Assembly (NCBI RefSeq): GCF_039539005.1
Contig: NZ_BAABCP010000001.1
Location: 1,984,001-2,048,000, forward strand
Direction of reading: 5' to 3'
DNA: 64,000 bases
DNA from: Microbacterium soli
Lineage (GTDB): Bacteria > Actinomycetota > Actinomycetes > Actinomycetales > Microbacteriaceae
Part shown: positions 61,048 through 64,000 of the stretch, piece by piece
How the letters are laid out: each line of letters begins with the position of its first letter
Numbering within the stretch: the first letter of the stretch is position 1
Program-made: the position numbers and the translations under genes
The notes under the pieces: generated by a model
What the model was told of the DNA's origin: nothing
The model's database searches: none
What the model saw: the letters and a program-made list of their open reading frames with translations, nothing else

Positions 61048-62267
61048 GCGTCGTGCTCGTGATCAACAGCGGGTCCTCGTCACTGAAGTACAGCCTCATC
61101 GATCCGGCGCGCGAGGCCGTGCCGGCCTCCGGCCTCATCGAGCGCATCGGCCAGGCCACGGGCGCGGTCGGGCACACCGTGCGGACGCTCGCCGAGCCGG
61201 GGCGGGCGGCGCCGGCCGTGCTGGACGCCACCTTCTCCGCCGAGCGGCGCGTCGCCGACCACGACGAGGCGTTCGCCGTCATGCTCGAGCAGTTCGCCGA
61301 GCACGGACCGCTGCTCTGGGAGCATCCGCCGGTCGCCGTCGGGCATCGCGTCGTGCACGGCGGGGCGCGCTTCGTCGAGCCGACGGTGATCACCGCGCAG
61401 GTGGAGGAGGCCATCGAGGACCTCATCGAGCTGGCGCCGCTGCACAACCCGGCCAATCTCGCCGGCATCCGCGCCGCGCGCTCCGCGTTCTCCGACGTGC
61501 CGCACGTCGCCGTCTTCGACACGGCGTTCCACCAGACCCTGTCGCCGGCCGCGTACACGTACGCGATCGACGCGGCGACGGCGCGCGAGCACCGCATCCG
61601 CCGCTACGGCTTCCACGGCACCAGCCACAAGCACGTCTCCGAGGCGGCGGCGAGGTTCCTCGGCGCCCCCGTGGGGGCGCTGCGGCAGATCGTCTTCCAT
61701 CTCGGCAACGGCGCCTCGGTCACCGCCGTGGACGGCGGACGGTCCGTGGAGACCTCGATGGGGTTCACCCCTCTGGAGGGCCTGGTCATGGGCACGCGGT
61801 CGGGTGACATCGACCCGGCCGTCCTGTTCCACCTCGCCCGCCGGGCGGGGATGGACGCCGACGAACTGGACACCCTGCTCAACAAGCGCAGCGGGCTGCT
61901 GGGCATGGCGGGTCGCCTCGACATGCGCGACATCCTCGCCGGTCGCGCGGCGGGGGAGGAGGAGGCGACGCTGGCCTATGACGTCTACATCCACCGGCTG
62001 CGCGCCTACGCGGGTGCGTACATCGCGCAGCTGGGCGGTGTGGATGCGATCGTCTTCACCGCCGGAGTCGGGGAGAACGCCGCCGACGTGCGGGCGGATG
62101 CTCTGGCCACACTGGGCTTCCTGGGAGTGCGGGTCGATCCCGAGCGGAACACGGCGCGGGCCCGCGGCATCCGCCGCATCTCCGCCGACGACTCGGGAGT
62201 CGAGGTCCTCGTCGTCCCCACCGATGAGGAGCTGGAGATCGCCCGGCAGACGCTCGGCGCGATCTGA
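61044..62267 (+). CDS. ackA: Acetate kinase
   Basis: 407 aa ASKHA-fold kinase turning acetyl phosphate and ADP into acetate and ATP, reversibly. INSGSSSLKY (residues 6-15), HRVVHGG, FHGTSHKHVS, HLGNGASV and the C-terminal FTAGVGENAADVR are all present. With Pta it makes and uses acetate; linked to the glyoxylate genes and poxB encoded elsewhere in the window. Confidence 0.97.
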   Translation: MSVVLVINSGSSSLKYSLIDPAREAVPASGLIERIGQATGAVGHTVRTLAEPGRAAPAVLDATFSAERRVADHDEAFAVMLEQFAEHGPLLWEHPPVAVGHRVVHGGARFVEPTVITAQVEEAIEDLIELAPLHNPANLAGIRAARSAFSDVPHVAVFDTAFHQTLSPAAYTYAIDAATAREHRIRRYGFHGTSHKHVSEAAARFLGAPVGALRQIVFHLGNGASVTAVDGGRSVETSMGFTPLEGLVMGTRSGDIDPAVLFHLARRAGMDADELDTLLNKRSGLLGMAGRLDMRDILAGRAAGEEEATLAYDVYIHRLRAYAGAYIAQLGGVDAIVFTAGVGENAADVRADALATLGFLGVRVDPERNTARARGIRRISADDSGVEVLVVPTDEELEIARQTLGAI

Positions 62268-62354
62268 CCTCCACCGCGGCGCGCACCGTTCACGTGGCGT
62301 GCGGCGGTCCTGCGCTCATTAGGCTGGAATCGCATCATCCCGATCGGAGGCACC

Positions 62355-63095
62355 GTGTCCGCAGCACCGCCCGACCTGCACCGCTCCGCAGGCGTGCTCT
62401 TCGACCTCGACGGGGTGCTCACCCCCACCGCCGAGGTGCACATGCGGGCGTGGAAGCGCGTGTTCGACGACGTGCTGACGCAGTGGGGAGTCGCCGAGCC
62501 GTACACGGATGCCGACTACTTCGCCCACGTCGACGGAAAGAAGCGGTACGACGGCGTGGCGAGCCTGCTGCACAGCCGCAGCATCGAGATCCCATGGGGT
62601 CGGGTCGACGATCCGCCCGAGGCCGAGACGATCTGCGGCATCGGCAACCGCAAGAACGCCGCCTTCGCGCTCGCGCTGCGCAGCGAGGGCATCGCCGCGT
62701 ACCCCGGTTCGCTGTCCCTGCTGCAGAGTCTGCGCCGGGCGCAGGTCCCGATGGGCGTGGTGTCCAGCTCGAAGAACGCGGAGGAGGTGCTGGCATCCGC
62801 CGGCATCCGCGACTTCTTCCGCGTCGTCGTCGACGGCGTCGTGGCCGAGCGCGACCACCTGGCCTCCAAGCCCGCGCCCGACATGTTCCGGGAGGGCGCC
62901 CGGATGCTGGGCGTCGACCCCTCCTCCGCCGTCGCCGTGGAGGACGCCGTCTCGGGGGTCGGATCCGCGGCATCCGCCGGCTACGGCACCATCGTCGGCG
63001 TCGATCGCGGCGCCGGATCCGACGCGCTGCGCGAAGCCGGCGCGACCTGTATCGTCGATGATCTTGCGCGGTTGCTGCCCGACGGCACGCGCTGA
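62355..63095 (+). CDS. HAD-family hydrolase, beta-phosphoglucomutase type
   Basis: 246 aa. HAD motif I FDLDGVL (16-22) with the catalytic aspartates, motif II VVSSSKNA, motif III KPAPDMF and motif IV AVEDAVSGV. The cap domain shows AYPGSLSLLQSLR. The family includes beta-phosphoglucomutase (beta-glucose 1-phosphate to glucose 6-phosphate), and it precedes a GH65 phosphorylase that would make beta-glucose 1-phosphate, so the pairing is logical. GTG 62355 with CGGAGG 4 bases upstream; a TAGGCT -10 box lies at 62320. Confidence 0.9.
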   Translation: MSAAPPDLHRSAGVLFDLDGVLTPTAEVHMRAWKRVFDDVLTQWGVAEPYTDADYFAHVDGKKRYDGVASLLHSRSIEIPWGRVDDPPEAETICGIGNRKNAAFALALRSEGIAAYPGSLSLLQSLRRAQVPMGVVSSSKNAEEVLASAGIRDFFRVVVDGVVAERDHLASKPAPDMFREGARMLGVDPSSAVAVEDAVSGVGSAASAGYGTIVGVDRGAGSDALREAGATCIVDDLARLLPDGTR

Positions 63096-63128
63096 CAGCC
63101 CCACCACCTCTCACCCGGAGAACGCAGC

Positions 63129-64000
63129 ATGATCGACCGCGACCGCCGCCCCGTAGATCCCTGGCGCCTCATCGAGACCTGCTATGACGAGGACGGCGTC
63201 TCCGAGACCCTGTTCTCGGTCGGCAACGGCTATCTCGGCCTGCGCGGGAACCACATCGAGGGGCGTGGCGCTCATGAGCACGGCACGTTCATCAACGGCC
63301 TGCATGAGACCTGGCCCATCCGGCACGCCGAGCAGGCGTACGGATTCGCGGAGGTCGGCCAGACCATCGTCAACGCGCCGGATGCCAAGGTCATGCGGGT
63401 CTACATCGACGACGAGCCGCTGTCCTTCGACGAGACCGAGCTCCACGAGTACTCGCGCGTACTGGACATGCGCACCGGGGTGCTCTCCCGCGACGTCGTC
63501 TGGGTCACTCCCTCCGGCAAGCGCGTGCGCATGCGCGATGAGCGCATCGTCAGCTTCGACGAGCGCCACCTGGCCGTGCTGAGGCTGGAGCTGGTGGTGG
63601 AGAATTCCGACGCCCCCGTGACCATCAGCTGCCAGCTGCTGAACAGGCAGGACGGCGCGGGCATCTACGCGGGCGACCCGATGGCCTCCAAATCCGAGAA
63701 CAAGGCGGGATTCGACCCGCGCAGGGCCGAGCGGATCACCGCACGGGTGCTGCAGCCGGTGGAGTACTGGCAGGACGGTCTGCGTTCGGCGCTGTCCTAT
63801 CGGGTGACGGAATCCGGCATGACCGTCGCCGTGGTCGCCGATCACATCGTCGACACCGAGAACGAGTTCAGCGCGCGCACGCTCATCGAGCCCGACATCG
63901 CCAAGAACGTGTTCCGCGTGCAGGCGAAGGCGGGCGTGCCGATCCGCATCAGCAAGATCGTCAGCTATCACAGCTCGCGGGGTGTGCCGCCTCGTGAGCT
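63129..64000 (+). CDS. Glycoside hydrolase family 65 phosphorylase, N-terminal part (runs off the right edge)
   Basis: 290 codons visible. SETLFSVGNGYLGLRGNHIEG, GTFINGLHETWPIRHAEQAYGFA and RVLDMRTGVLSRDVVWVTPSG are the GH65 N-terminal beta-sandwich signatures of maltose, trehalose or kojibiose phosphorylases. The catalytic (alpha/alpha)6 domain lies beyond base 64000. Such enzymes split an alpha-glucoside with phosphate to give glucose and beta-glucose 1-phosphate. Specificity is undetermined. GGAG 5 bases before the ATG. Confidence 0.9.
   Translation, partial: MIDRDRRPVDPWRLIETCYDEDGVSETLFSVGNGYLGLRGNHIEGRGAHEHGTFINGLHETWPIRHAEQAYGFAEVGQTIVNAPDAKVMRVYIDDEPLSFDETELHEYSRVLDMRTGVLSRDVVWVTPSGKRVRMRDERIVSFDERHLAVLRLELVVENSDAPVTISCQLLNRQDGAGIYAGDPMASKSENKAGFDPRRAERITARVLQPVEYWQDGLRSALSYRVTESGMTVAVVADHIVDTENEFSARTLIEPDIAKNVFRVQAKAGVPIRISKIVSYHSSRGVPPRE

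Overview
The window is high-GC, densely coded actinobacterial DNA, most likely from a Microbacterium-like member of the Microbacteriaceae. The pointers are the gene order tRNA-Trp, secE, nusG, rplK, rplA; an acidic N-terminal extension on NusG; a RamB-type regulator facing the glyoxylate genes; GTG starts; and many -10 boxes of the form TAGNNT lying 6-8 nt before a start codon (leaderless mRNAs). The species call is inference. No phage, transposase or CRISPR array was seen.

Layout. (1) 1-3225, minus strand: a 2-oxo-acid dehydrogenase operon, E1-alpha, E1-beta and E2 (E2 runs off the left edge), joined by ATGA overlaps. (2) 3.6-15.1 kb: a catabolic cluster with a DapA-family lyase/aldolase, a TRAP transporter (DctP, DctQ, DctM), an Lrp/AsnC regulator, a LacI regulator, a HyuA/HyuB-type pair (HyuB carries a C-terminal zinc-ribbon tail), an RraA-like aldolase and a fumarylacetoacetase-family hydrolase. 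The same LacI-type operator core, CAATCGATTG, lies at the predicted start of the lyase/TRAP operon and twice at the start of the hyu operon. This looks like one regulon for uptake and breakdown of an unidentified organic acid, and is the most novel system here. (3) 15.2-20.6 kb: true RraA, then isocitrate lyase, malate synthase and RamB (acetate growth). (4) 20.7-28.0 kb: a PucR regulator divergent from gabT, putrescine oxidase and two aldehyde dehydrogenases, a complete putrescine/GABA to succinate route. (5) 28.2-29.9 kb: pyruvate:quinone oxidoreductase, with a copy of an 80-bp REP-like repeat on each side. (6) 30.2-33.1 kb: tRNA-Trp, secE, nusG, rplK, rplA. (7) 33.3-37.9 kb: an amino-acid ABC importer, a LysE-type exporter with its LysR regulator, and a YqaJ nuclease-fold protein. 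(8) 38.0-39.2 kb: rplJ and rplL with a long leader. (9) 39.3-44.4 kb: a LacI regulator and an alpha-glucoside-type ABC importer with a perfect palindrome identical in core to the Streptomyces CebR box. (10) 44.5-50.1 kb: cystathionine beta-synthase and gamma-synthase/lyase, a cupin, a PAP2-GNAT fusion, tRNA-Ser and TrhO. (11) 50.1-54.5 kb: a MoxR, DUF58, transglutaminase operon. (12) 54.5-58.9 kb: an unusual SF2 helicase with membrane segments, SRP RNA, a rhomboid-like protein and a secreted lysozyme-like protein. (13) 58.9-64.0 kb: pta-ackA, a beta-phosphoglucomutase-like HAD protein and the start of a GH65 phosphorylase.

Metabolic links. Acetate can be made by PoxB or handled by Pta-AckA, and assimilated by AceA/AceB under RamB. 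The polyamine operon and the branched-chain-type dehydrogenase also feed the TCA cycle. GH65 plus the HAD mutase turn a disaccharide into glucose 6-phosphate with phosphate instead of ATP.
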